Assembly: GCA_019118845.1 (NCBI GenBank)
Contig: DWYE01000041.1
Coordinates: forward strand, 1 to 64,000
Direction: 5' to 3'
DNA from: Anaeromassilibacillus stercoravium
GTDB taxonomy: Bacteria; Bacillota; Clostridia; Oscillospirales; Acutalibacteraceae
Length of the DNA: 64,000 bases
The notes under the pieces were generated by a model. That model searched no databases. It was given only the letters and a program-made list of their open reading frames with translations, and had not been told where the DNA came from. Below are positions 23,947 to 32,093 of the stretch, one piece after another; within the stretch, counting starts at the first letter, position 1, and the number at the start of each line of letters is the position of its first letter. The translations under genes and the position numbers were made by a program.

Positions 23947-24474
23947 ATGGAAAAAGGGTTGATTCACATTTACTGCGGCGATGGGAAGGGGAAAACCACC
24001 GCCGCAGTCGGTCTATGTGCACGGGCCTGTGGCTGCGGTCAAAGAGTGCTCCTCGCCCAGTTCTTAAAGGACGATTCGTCCGGAGAGCTCTCTTCCCTCC
24101 GCCTGCTCCCCGGGTTTTCGTTGATCCCTGCCCCGAAGGTGGTCAAATTTACGTTTCAGATGAACGAAGCGGAGCGGCAGGAGGCCGCGCAGCGAAGCGC
24201 GCAGATGCTGGCGCAGGCGCGCCGGGCGGCCGAGGCCGGGGAATGCGACCTTCTGGTGCTGGACGAGTGCTTTGGGGCGCTCTCCACAGGCATGTTGGAT
24301 ACGGAGGCACTGCTCGACTTCGTGGAGCACAAGCCGCCCCATCTGGAATTGGTCCTAACCGGCCGCAACCCGCCGGAGGAATTCATGGCCCTCGCAGATT
24401 ACGTTTCGGAGATCCGCAAGGTAAAGCATCCCTACGACGTTGGAGTTGCCGCGCGGCGGGGGATTGAGTATTAA
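23947..24474 (+). CDS. cobO: Cob(I)yrinic acid a,c-diamide adenosyltransferase
   Basis: A 175-residue BtuR/CobO/CobP-type ATP:corrinoid adenosyltransferase. The P-loop is CGDGKGKTTAAVGL at residue about 10, followed by LAQFLKDD. The second motif LLVLDECFGALSTG contains the Walker B-like acidic pair, and LTGRNPPEEF comes near the end. It converts cobalamin or cobyrinate to the adenosyl form, the cofactor used by the B12-dependent ribonucleotide reductase also in this window. No other cobalamin genes are adjacent. The gene starts 13 bases after the anti-sigma stop, so it may be in that operon. Confidence 0.93.
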   Translation: MEKGLIHIYCGDGKGKTTAAVGLCARACGCGQRVLLAQFLKDDSSGELSSLRLLPGFSLIPAPKVVKFTFQMNEAERQEAAQRSAQMLAQARRAAEAGECDLLVLDECFGALSTGMLDTEALLDFVEHKPPHLELVLTGRNPPEEFMALADYVSEIRKVKHPYDVGVAARRGIEY

Positions 24475-24499
24475 TTTACAAAATAAGGGAAGCCCTTTT

Positions 24500-25192
24500 A
24501 TGGGCCATTGGGAGAGCGAATACAGTATGCAAACCGATCTACGGGGTGCTGCATGGCGCAGATGGGCCATCGCAGTACCCATCCTTGTTTTTGTTGTGGT
24601 CGTGGCGGCCTTCCTGGTGGTGACGGTTGTGAACAGCCACCAGCCGGAGCCGCAGGAGAGCGTCTACCCGGAGGAGATCTTTGGCATCCCCGTCCACACG
24701 GAGCTGCTCCCGGAGACCTTGCCCGCCCGCCCCGGGGAACGGCGCACCATCAAATACGTGGTAATCCATGAGACGGGCAACACCGCCGAAGGTTCCGACG
24801 CCGCGGGCCACAGCGCCTATCTGTTGAGCGGGAAGAGCGGCGACACCTCCTGGCATTATACCGTGGACGACCACCAGATTTATCACCACATCCCGGACGA
24901 TGAAATCGCCTGGCATGCGGGCGACCGGCGCACACGCGACGGCGGAAACCTCTGCGGCATCGGCGTGGAGCTCTGCGTCAACGAGGACGGCGACTTCGAA
25001 AAAACCTTTGACAACGCGGCGCGGCTGACCGCCTACCTGCTCGATACATACGGCCTCCAGCTTGGCGACGTCAAACAGCACGCGGACTTTATGGACAAAA
25101 ATTGCCCCCAAACCATCCGGGACAACAACCGGTGGCCGGAATTTCTTGAAAAGGTCCACGAATACAAAAACCTCATTCCCTCTGAGGAATAA
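24500..25192 (+). CDS. N-acetylmuramoyl-L-alanine amidase, amidase_2 type
   Basis: A 230-residue protein with one N-terminal membrane anchor (AIAVPILVFVVVVAAFLVV, residues about 18-36). An extracellular Amidase_2/PGRP zinc domain follows. Zinc and catalytic residues are visible in KYVVIHETGN, SWHYTVDDHQIYHHIPDDE, IAWHAGDR and HADFMDKNCP. It cleaves the bond between MurNAc and the stem peptide of peptidoglycan. The start at 24500 (MGHWES) is supported by AAGGGAAG and by the membrane-anchor position. It lies 25 bases downstream of cobO. The membrane anchor in place of a cleavable signal suggests a sporulation or maintenance role (inference). Confidence 0.9.
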   Translation: MGHWESEYSMQTDLRGAAWRRWAIAVPILVFVVVVAAFLVVTVVNSHQPEPQESVYPEEIFGIPVHTELLPETLPARPGERRTIKYVVIHETGNTAEGSDAAGHSAYLLSGKSGDTSWHYTVDDHQIYHHIPDDEIAWHAGDRRTRDGGNLCGIGVELCVNEDGDFEKTFDNAARLTAYLLDTYGLQLGDVKQHADFMDKNCPQTIRDNNRWPEFLEKVHEYKNLIPSEE

Positions 25193-25196
25193 ATTT

Positions 25197-25238
25197 CCCG
25201 CGGGTACGGCCTTCAATAGCCGTATCCGCGGGATTTTT
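25197..25238 (+). terminator. Terminator after the amidase gene
   Basis: Stem CCCGCGG-GTACGGC/GCCGTAT-CCGCGGG (25197-25210 with 25219-25232), tail ATTTTTG. Confidence 0.85.
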
Positions 25239-25426
25239 GTATATTTGCAGCCCGTCCTAGGTGGCCGCTGCCATTCCCATGGGGCGCTTTCCTACAAACG
25301 CCAGGCCCGCTGCGGGATCCGCAAAATTTTTGCAAAATTTGAACCGCCCCCTTTCCCGCGACCATATAGGGAGTGAAGGGACTCTCCCCTGAAAATCCTC
25401 TCGTTCGAACAAAGGATGAAGCAACA

Positions 25427-25957
25427 TTGAATATACAGGAATTGAACGAACTCATTCGCCTGCATGGCGCGGCCGTCTACAGCTTTTGCTGCCGGTTGGC
25501 CGCCAACCGGCCCGACGCGGAAGATCTCTACCAGGAGACCTTTCTGAAGGCCACTGAACTGTGCCGCAAAATTGACCGGTACGACAATCCAAAGGCCTTT
25601 TTGCTCGCGATCGCCCTCCGCCTGTGGAGGGACAAGCGGCGGAAATTTGCCCGGCGGCAGCGCATCGCCCCCATGGAATCCCTGCCGGAGGACGGCCCGC
25701 AAGGGCGTTTCGCCGGGGCCAAAGAGGACCAGCCGGAAGAGATCGCCATCGCCCGCGAACAAGCGGAAATGGTCCGGCGGGCCGTAGAAGCGTTGGACGA
25801 CGCGCACCGGGTCCCGCTGTATCTCTACTATACGGCGGAGCTGCCCATCGAGGAGATCGCCTCGTTGCTGAAGCTTCCCAAGGGGACGGTCAAAAGCCGG
25901 TTATACCATGCACGCAAAGCAATCCTGAAACGTTTGGAGGCTGCCGATCATGAATGA
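25427..25957 (+). CDS. ECF-type RNA polymerase sigma factor (second pair)
   Basis: A sigma-70 family ECF factor of about 176 residues. Region 2 is NRPDAEDLYQETFLKATELC and the linker is Arg/Lys-rich (KRRKFARRQRIA). Region 4 contains RVPLYLYYTAELPIEEIASL and PKGTVKSRLYHARKAILKRL. The start chosen is TTG at 25427, because AAAGGATG is about 10 bases upstream. A GTG at 25373 would add 18 residues without a proper ribosome binding site. The end overlaps the following anti-sigma gene by 8 bases. Confidence 0.92.
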   Translation: MNIQELNELIRLHGAAVYSFCCRLAANRPDAEDLYQETFLKATELCRKIDRYDNPKAFLLAIALRLWRDKRRKFARRQRIAPMESLPEDGPQGRFAGAKEDQPEEIAIAREQAEMVRRAVEALDDAHRVPLYLYYTAELPIEEIASLLKLPKGTVKSRLYHARKAILKRLEAADHE

Positions 25958-27086
25958 ATCCGATCTGAACCGCCTGCTGCAGCAGGCGCTCGCGCCAAAA
26001 GAGTTCCCTTCTGACCAATTGAACCAAACCATCCGAAACCGTGTACAGGAGGAACAGACTATGAAACGGTTTTCCAAAAAGCGGCCGCTGGCGGCCGCGC
26101 TTGTTGCGGCGTTGGTCCTCGCCCTGTCCATCACCGGCTTTGCATCCTGGCGGTTCCTATCCGCTGGGGAGGCCGCCGAACACTCCGGCATGTCCGGCCT
26201 CGCCCGTGCCTTTAAAAGCGGGGATGCGGTCTCCGTGAATCAAACCGTCGCTTCCGGCAACTATACCTTTTCGTTCTTGGGCATCGCCTCGGGAGAAAAC
26301 CTGAGCGGCTTCCAATCGGATTCCCAAGTGAACCCCAAGCGCACCTATGCGGTCCTGGCCATCGCCAAAACGGACGGGACAGCCATGGCAGCGGACGGCT
26401 CAGAGTCGTTCTTTGTTTCGCCCTTAATCAAGGGGCAAAAGCCCTGGCAGGTGAACATCACCACCATGAACGGCGGTTACACGGAATTTGCCGAGGACGG
26501 CGTCCTTTACCGCCTGATCGAATGCGACGACATCGAGATGTTCGCGGACCGCGGGCTATACCTCTGCGTGAGCACCAGCGATTTTTACGACAAAAACGCC
26601 TTTACCTACGACGAGGAAACCGGGGAGATCACGACCAACCCGGATTACAGCGGCGCTTGCGCCCTGTTCGACCTGCCGCTCGACCCAGCGAAGGCGGACC
26701 GCGCCAAGGCGGACGCCTACCTGGAAACCCTTCTGGAACCGTGGGAGGACGATTCCCAGGAATCCAGCGGGGCAACCGGTACGGACGATTGGGCGGATGC
26801 GATCGCCAACGGGACGGTCGTACCGGGCTCGGAACAGGCGGTCACCTACGACGAGGACGGGATGGCCCACTATTCCTTCGGCGGCTACAGTGAGACCTTT
26901 GACCCGGAGCTCTTGCTGGGGGACGGTTCGCTCGGTCCCTCCAGCTGCGCCTCCTTGACCGAGGACGCCGACGGAACTCCCCTGGCCATCTGTTATTACC
27001 GCAATGAACAAGGGGTTGTCATGGGAAAGGCCGTCCGTTTGCAGGAATTCCCCTCGCTGTTAAAGGAAGCCCAAGCGGAAGAATAG
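25950..27086 (+). CDS. Anti-sigma-like membrane protein, DUF4179-type layout
   Basis: A 378-residue protein: about 45 cytoplasmic residues (MNESDLNRLLQQALAPKEFP and a charged helix), one membrane helix (LAAALVAALVLALSITGFA, residues about 48-66), and an extracellular beta-rich domain. The N-terminus and position right behind an ECF sigma gene fit an anti-sigma factor. There is no zinc motif. The ectodomain resembles those of DUF4179-type proteins of Clostridia, but I cannot place it exactly. This is the second sigma/anti-sigma unit within 6 kb. Confidence 0.72.
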   Translation: MNESDLNRLLQQALAPKEFPSDQLNQTIRNRVQEEQTMKRFSKKRPLAAALVAALVLALSITGFASWRFLSAGEAAEHSGMSGLARAFKSGDAVSVNQTVASGNYTFSFLGIASGENLSGFQSDSQVNPKRTYAVLAIAKTDGTAMAADGSESFFVSPLIKGQKPWQVNITTMNGGYTEFAEDGVLYRLIECDDIEMFADRGLYLCVSTSDFYDKNAFTYDEETGEITTNPDYSGACALFDLPLDPAKADRAKADAYLETLLEPWEDDSQESSGATGTDDWADAIANGTVVPGSEQAVTYDEDGMAHYSFGGYSETFDPELLLGDGSLGPSSCASLTEDADGTPLAICYYRNEQGVVMGKAVRLQEFPSLLKEAQAEE

Positions 27087-27190
27087 CGGCCCTTTCTTCC
27101 GGCGAATGACATTCCGAAACGGGTTCCATCCGCCTGAAAATAGCCCCCGCCCTTCGGAACTCTTTTTTATACCAATCCCAAATAGCGCAG

Positions 27191-27240
27191 CAGGCCCGTT
27201 CCGGCGTTTGTTTCCGGAACGGGCCTGTTTTTCTATCTTT
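27191..27240 (+). terminator. Terminator after the second anti-sigma gene
   Basis: Perfect 14-bp stem CAGGCCCGTTCCGG/CCGGAACGGGCCTG, followed by TTTTTCTATCTTT. Confidence 0.92.
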
Positions 27241-27268
27241 ATAGAATGTTTGTCGATCAAATCCCTGG

Positions 27269-29518
27269 TCAGGAGCAATGGGAATACCCGCACTGGCGGC
27301 AGGTGACGCAGCCGCCCTCGTGCTCCAGCTTTGCGCCGCACTCCGGACAGAAGTGCATCCGGCCGGCGATGTCCACCGTGCCGCGCGGCTTCGGGGCCGG
27401 AGGCGCAAATTCCTTCCAGTGCCCCAGCTCCACCTGCTGGTTCCAGACTTTTTCGATCACGCGCGCAATTGCGTCCGGGCAGGACGTGCACTTGAGCCCC
27501 GGCTGCCGGATGGTGGACGGGCAGCGGATGCCGCGCAGCTGGTTGACGATCGTCTTGACGTCGATGCCGCTGCGCAGGGAGATCGAAACCAGGCGCGCGG
27601 TCGCTTCGCTCTGGGACGGGCATCCGCCCGCCTTGCCGGTGTTCGTGAAGACCTCGCAGATGCCCTTGTCGTCGTAGTTGACCGTGACATAGAGGTTCCC
27701 GCAGCCGATCTGCATGCGCTCGGTCACGCCCTGCACCAGGTCCGGGCGGGGACGCGGGACAATGGGCGCGGCTGCGCCGTCCTGCGGCTCCTTCCCCTCG
27801 CCCTCCTTGTTGACCTTGCCGATGTTGAGCACCTGCTCGCTGCGGCTGCCGTCGCGGTAGATCGTCACGCCCTTGCAGCCCAGATGGAACGCTAGGCTGT
27901 ACACCTCCGCGACCTCTTCCCGCGTTGCATCGTGGCGGAAATTGACCGTCTTGGAGACCGCATTGTCCGTGCCGCGCTGGAAGGCCGCCTGCATCCGGAT
28001 GTGATCCTCCGGGCTGATGTCGTGCGCCGAGACAAACACCCGGCGCAGGTCCTCCGGAAGCTCCTCGATGTGGGCGATGGTGCCCTCCTTGGCGATCCGC
28101 CGCATCAGCCCTTCGGAGTACAGGCCGCGCTTTTCCAATTCCTCCCGGAGGATGGGGTTGACCTCGACCATCTCGGTCCCGTCCATGATGTTGCGGATAA
28201 ACACATAGCCGAACACCGGCTCCACGCCGGAAGAGCACCCCGCGATGATCGAGAGGGTGCCGGTGGGCGCAATCGTGCTGATCGTCCCGTTGCGCTGCGG
28301 CGTATCCTGCGGCAAAATGCTCTCTTCAAACAGCGGGAACGCGCCGCGCTGTACCGCGAGGGCCGCGCTCTCTTCGCGGCCACAGGCGGTGATGAATTTC
28401 ATCACCTTTTCCCCGAGCGCCACCGCCTCCTGGGAGTTGTACGGGATGCCCATCCGGAGCAGGCTGTCCGCCCAGCCCATCACGCCCAAGCCGATCTTCC
28501 GGGTCTGCTTGGTCACGCGGTCGATGTTCTCGAGCGGGTACTTGTTCGCGTCGATCACATTGTCCAGGAAATGGACCGCGTCCTTCGCGGTGCGCTCCAG
28601 TTTCTTCCAGTCAAAGGAATAGACGCCGTCCTCTTCCTTGAGCATCTTTGTCAGGTTGATCGACCCCAGGTTGCACGATTCATACGGCAGCAGCGGCTGC
28701 TCCCCGCAGGGGTTTGTGGATTCGATCTCCCCCTGGGAGGGGACGATGTTGTCGCGGTTCAGGCGGTCCAGGAAGATGATCCCCGGTTCGCCGTTGCGCC
28801 ATGCCGCGTCCACGATGCGCTCAAACACATCCCGTGCGCGCAGCTTCTGCACCACTTTCCGGGTGTGCGGGTCAACCAGCTCATAATCCCCGCCGGACTC
28901 CACCGCATTCATAAATTTCTCTGTGAGGCCGACGGAAATATTGAAATTGTTGATCTCGGAATTGTTGCTCTTGCAGTCGATGAACTCCAAAATATCCGGA
29001 TGATCCACGCGCAAAATGCCCATATTGGCGCCGCGGCGCGTCCCGCCCTGCTTGACCGCCTCTGTCGCCATGTTGAACACCTTCATAAAGCTGATCGGGC
29101 CGGAGGCCACGCCGCCCGTGGAGTTGACCGTGCTCCCCTTCTGGCGCAGGCGGGAAAACGAAAAGCCCGTCCCGCCGCCGCTCTTGTGGATCAGGGCCGC
29201 CTGCTTGATCGCTTCGAAGATCTCGTCCATGCTGTCCTCCACCGGCAGCACAAAGCACGCGGAGAGCTGGCCGAGCGGCCTGCCCGCGTTCATCAGCGTC
29301 GGGGAATTCGGCAGGAATTCCAGGTTGGTCATCATATCGTAAAAGGTCTTCTTGGTCCGCTCCACGTCGGCGTTTTTGTCGTGCAGCAGGTCGGAGGCCG
29401 CAATCGCCCCCGCCACGCGCTGGAACATGCCGTCCACACTCTCAATCGCCTTCCCGTCCGCATCCTTGATTAAATAGCGCTTCTCCAACACCAGCCGCGC
29501 ATTTTCCGAAACTCCCAT
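27269..29518 (-). CDS. nrdJ: Adenosylcobalamin-dependent (class II) ribonucleoside reductase
   Basis: A 749-residue enzyme that reduces ribonucleotides to deoxyribonucleotides with adenosylcobalamin as radical source. Recognisable parts are EFLPNSPTLMNAGRPLGQLS, KSGGGTGFSFSRLR, the active site NPCGEQPLLPYESCNLGSIN, and the C-terminal GTVDIAGRMHFCPECGAKLE followed by CVTCRQCGYSHCS. The last part carries the Cys pairs that shuttle reducing equivalents. No separate N-terminal ATP-cone is obvious. The start at 29518 (MGVSENARL) has AGGAGG 7 bases upstream. It has its own promoter and no ribonucleotide-reductase partner gene, as expected for class II. The adenosyltransferase cobO at 23947 can supply its cofactor. 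Confidence 0.96.
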   Translation of the reverse strand: MGVSENARLVLEKRYLIKDADGKAIESVDGMFQRVAGAIAASDLLHDKNADVERTKKTFYDMMTNLEFLPNSPTLMNAGRPLGQLSACFVLPVEDSMDEIFEAIKQAALIHKSGGGTGFSFSRLRQKGSTVNSTGGVASGPISFMKVFNMATEAVKQGGTRRGANMGILRVDHPDILEFIDCKSNNSEINNFNISVGLTEKFMNAVESGGDYELVDPHTRKVVQKLRARDVFERIVDAAWRNGEPGIIFLDRLNRDNIVPSQGEIESTNPCGEQPLLPYESCNLGSINLTKMLKEEDGVYSFDWKKLERTAKDAVHFLDNVIDANKYPLENIDRVTKQTRKIGLGVMGWADSLLRMGIPYNSQEAVALGEKVMKFITACGREESAALAVQRGAFPLFEESILPQDTPQRNGTISTIAPTGTLSIIAGCSSGVEPVFGYVFIRNIMDGTEMVEVNPILREELEKRGLYSEGLMRRIAKEGTIAHIEELPEDLRRVFVSAHDISPEDHIRMQAAFQRGTDNAVSKTVNFRHDATREEVAEVYSLAFHLGCKGVTIYRDGSRSEQVLNIGKVNKEGEGKEPQDGAAAPIVPRPRPDLVQGVTERMQIGCGNLYVTVNYDDKGICEVFTNTGKAGGCPSQSEATARLVSISLRSGIDVKTIVNQLRGIRCPSTIRQPGLKCTSCPDAIARVIEKVWNQQVELGHWKEFAPPAPKPRGTVDIAGRMHFCPECGAKLEHEGGCVTCRQCGYSHCS

Positions 29519-29620
29519 GAACGTTCCTCCTATATTGATTTCTATGGCTGCGGGCCCGTCCCCTTTTTGGCGCCCGCGTCTTCCATCCATTCCAGGCATC
29601 TCCCATGCCGCATACCATAT

Positions 29621-29648
29621 ATTGTACCACAGGATCGACCGTTGTCAA
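29621..29648 (-). promoter_or_regulatory. Promoter of nrdJ
   Basis: Consensus TTGACA, 16-base spacer and TACAAT on the minus strand, leaving a 5' leader of about 95 bases. I saw no NrdR boxes or B12 riboswitch there. Confidence 0.75.
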
Positions 29649-29730
29649 TCGGTGGGGGCATCATTTGCTTTGCATTCCAAACTTGTTTTTTCTCCCTCTG
29701 CCCGGCGCGCCTTGCGCCCCATAAGGCGCA

Positions 29731-29768
29731 AAAACGTCCGTGCGCCGTAAATGGGCCGCGGACGTTTT
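29731..29768 (-). terminator. Terminator of the two-component operon
   Basis: Stem AAAACGTCCG/CGGACGTTTT (29731-29740 with 29759-29768). Leftward it ends in TTTTTGCG. Confidence 0.75.
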
Positions 29769-29774
29769 ATCATT

Positions 29775-30362
29775 CTATACCTGCATCCCGTGAAAAAGGT
29801 GCTCCAACTCTTTTTGGCTTTTTAATCCCAGCTTTTTGAGAAGCGCGGTCTTCTGGTTCGCAATGGTCTTTTGGGAGGACTGCAAGTGGACGTCCCTCCC
29901 CAGCATCATCAGGCAGACCGATTGCTCCGCTGGCGAAAGGTCGGCCAAAATCAGGGAAGCAATCAGATACTCCTGCGGCGTCGGACCCTCCGCCGTCTGC
30001 CGCACAGTCTCTGTCAGGATACTAAACTGGCTTTTAAACACATAGGACGAAGCAAACGAACGCTTACAGGCGTCGATCACAATGGACTGCGCTTCAAAGG
30101 CAGTCACAAGGATCACCTTCGCGCGCGTATACAGGCGGATTTTGCGCGCCGCCTCGATGCCGTCCAATTCCTCTAAGGAGAGGTTCAAATCCATCAACAC
30201 AATGTCTGGGTCGAGCCTTTGGGCCAGATACACCGCCTCCTCGCCGCTGGCCGTACTCCCCAAGATCCGCATGTCGGGTTCCCGGCCCAATGTGTCGCCG
30301 ATCAAAAAGCAAAAATCGTCGTCGTCCTCAACCACCAGGACGCCGATTGTTCCGTCCTTCAC
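29775..30362 (-). CDS. Two-component response regulator
   Basis: About 195 residues. The receiver domain (1-125) shows the acidic pocket VVEDDDD, the phosphoacceptor Asp in DIVLMDLNLS, Thr in VILVTAFE and Lys in YVFKSQ. The C-terminal part contains LSPAEQSVCLMMLGRDVHLQ and ANQKTALLKKLGLKSQKELE, a LuxR/NarL-like helix-turn-helix. The start is GTG at 30362, with AGGAGG 7 bases upstream, not the longer frame. It follows the histidine kinase by 21 bases in the same operon. Target genes are unknown. Confidence 0.9.
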   Translation of the reverse strand: MKDGTIGVLVVEDDDDFCFLIGDTLGREPDMRILGSTASGEEAVYLAQRLDPDIVLMDLNLSLEELDGIEAARKIRLYTRAKVILVTAFEAQSIVIDACKRSFASSYVFKSQFSILTETVRQTAEGPTPQEYLIASLILADLSPAEQSVCLMMLGRDVHLQSSQKTIANQKTALLKKLGLKSQKELEHLFHGMQV

Positions 30363-30383
30363 CCCAATCCTCCTTCTCAACCT

Positions 30384-31787
30384 TTATTCCCCTGGGAAAC
30401 GCAGTACAAACGTTGTCCCGCGCGTTTCGTTCTGCCGGGCTTGAATGCTGCCCCCGTGCTTGCACATCACATTCCGGCAGTAATAGAGCCCCAGCCCGAT
30501 GTGATGGCCGTTGGTTTTGGTCGTGTAATACGGGCTAAACAGCTGCCCCAAATGTTCCTTTGCGATGCCGTCCCCGGTATCGGACACGCAGATCTGATAC
30601 CCACGGCCTGTGGGCTTCCCCTCCACGGTGATGCTGCCTTGCCCGTGCATGGCCTCCCCAGCGTTGTTCAACAGGTTGTTGAGCACCTCCGTCAGATGCG
30701 CCCGGTCACAGAACAATTCGTCCCCCTCCCCACAGCGGACCTCCACCTGGACCCCCGGAGAGAGCTTCCGGTAATCCGCTGCACAGGCCTCCAAAAGCGG
30801 GGCTATTTGCAGCACCTGCCGGTTCAGGACGATGTCTTTGGAATAGTGGAGCGCTTTGCCGGACAGCTCCTTCAAGCGCGTGGTCGACCGCAGGATGATG
30901 TCGGCATAATCCGCTGCTTCCTCCGGCGCGGACTGTTGGATATTTTGGGCGCACCATTCGATTTTGACCACTTCATTCTTCAGCATATGCCGTAAGAACT
31001 GCGCGCTTTGGTTCACCAATTTGCCGTCCTGATTCCATTCATACGATTCATGTTGGAAGCGCGCACCCATAAATCCGCCTTTGAAGGCATTGTATAAATA
31101 GAAGATAATCAGGAACAGGATAATCGGCAAGTTTCCCTGCCACGCTTTAAAAAGGCCCTTCAGGTCCAACAGGTGAATCAGGAATGCGCTGATTAATTGA
31201 TACCAGATCGGCACCAAGACCAGGATGGCCACCATCTTTTTCTGCCGGTATACGGCTGTCCGCCGCTCCCGCCAAAGCGTTCCGAGCAGCAAAACCGTCA
31301 GCAGGACCCCGTAAAGCCAGTTGTAGAGGGCTGCACAAAGATAGTACGTCCGGTCGTACAGCTGGTAGTAGCGGGTTTCCAGATAGGGATAAAAGACGCC
31401 AAACAGCAGCGCCGGCACAAAGACCCCTATGCGCGCCCAACGGAAAAGCTTTGGGCGGCGCTCATCCATACGGCTGAAATAGAAGCCAAACACCAGGGCA
31501 GCGGGCATGGCGAAATAGTACAACACCGCCGTGAGCACAGAATAAATATCCAGGGAGAGCTCCTCGGTCATCCATCCGGGCCACGCCTGCATGACCGCTG
31601 GGAACAGCGTAAAATAGAGGTACTCTTTGAATACGCCCATGCTGAAGCACATCCCGCTGATAAAGCACCAACGGTTCAGCCGGTTGTGCCGGTTCCCAAG
31701 ATAGACCAGGAAAAACAGCACCCAAATCAGGAGGGTGAACAACAATAAAAATTCCCCCGGCAGCCCTTTTGAAGTCCCAATCAACAT
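30384..31787 (-). CDS. Sensor histidine kinase with about seven transmembrane helices
   Basis: A 467-residue kinase. About seven hydrophobic segments fill residues 10-240, with short loops, so the sensor is membrane-embedded like 7TM-type kinases. The dimerisation/phosphoacceptor region contains the His in AQFLRHMLKNEVVKIEW. The ATP domain shows the N box LLNNAGEAMHG, the G1 motif DTGDGIAKEHLGQLFSPYY and the G2 motif GLGLYYCRNVMCKHGG. The response regulator follows directly. The signal may be a membrane or hydrophobic cue (inference). The first gene of this operon starts near 31787, where only a weak upstream site is visible. Confidence 0.92.
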   Translation of the reverse strand: MLIGTSKGLPGEFLLLFTLLIWVLFFLVYLGNRHNRLNRWCFISGMCFSMGVFKEYLYFTLFPAVMQAWPGWMTEELSLDIYSVLTAVLYYFAMPAALVFGFYFSRMDERRPKLFRWARIGVFVPALLFGVFYPYLETRYYQLYDRTYYLCAALYNWLYGVLLTVLLLGTLWRERRTAVYRQKKMVAILVLVPIWYQLISAFLIHLLDLKGLFKAWQGNLPIILFLIIFYLYNAFKGGFMGARFQHESYEWNQDGKLVNQSAQFLRHMLKNEVVKIEWCAQNIQQSAPEEAADYADIILRSTTRLKELSGKALHYSKDIVLNRQVLQIAPLLEACAADYRKLSPGVQVEVRCGEGDELFCDRAHLTEVLNNLLNNAGEAMHGQGSITVEGKPTGRGYQICVSDTGDGIAKEHLGQLFSPYYTTKTNGHHIGLGLYYCRNVMCKHGGSIQARQNETRGTTFVLRFPGE

Positions 31788-32011
31788 CGCCTTCCACCCT
31801 CAAGCACTTTTCTTTCATTATACACGTTTTTTGGGGCGCTGGGGGAAGCGCTTCCAAAAAAAAGGGCCCGATATTCCCAAAGTTTTTAGGAAGACAGTCA
31901 CAGCAAACTATGCTATAATGAAACCGTCAATTTTCAATCGGGATCACCTGATTTCGAGAAAAGCCACGGCATTTTTCTGCAAATGCTGGAAAATTATTCA
32001 CATATTTTGGG

Positions 32012-32040
32012 TTGAAATTTTGGCTGGCGTCCGGTATCAT
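32012..32040 (+). promoter_or_regulatory. Promoter of the VanY-like lipoprotein gene
   Basis: TTGAAA, 17-base spacer, TATCAT. A second extended -10 (TGCTATAAT, 31911-31919) lies about 120 bases upstream. Otherwise the 31788-32093 gap holds nothing I can support. Confidence 0.6.
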
Positions 32041-32093
32041 AGATTCTATATGGAATGGTCTGAGTGAAAGGGTAGAAAGGTGAAAGAACGGTT

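Noticed and set aside
27932..29473. A 513-codon open frame on the plus strand within nrdJ
   Set aside because: It is an antisense shadow with high Arg/His/Leu content. nrdJ on the minus strand is unambiguous.
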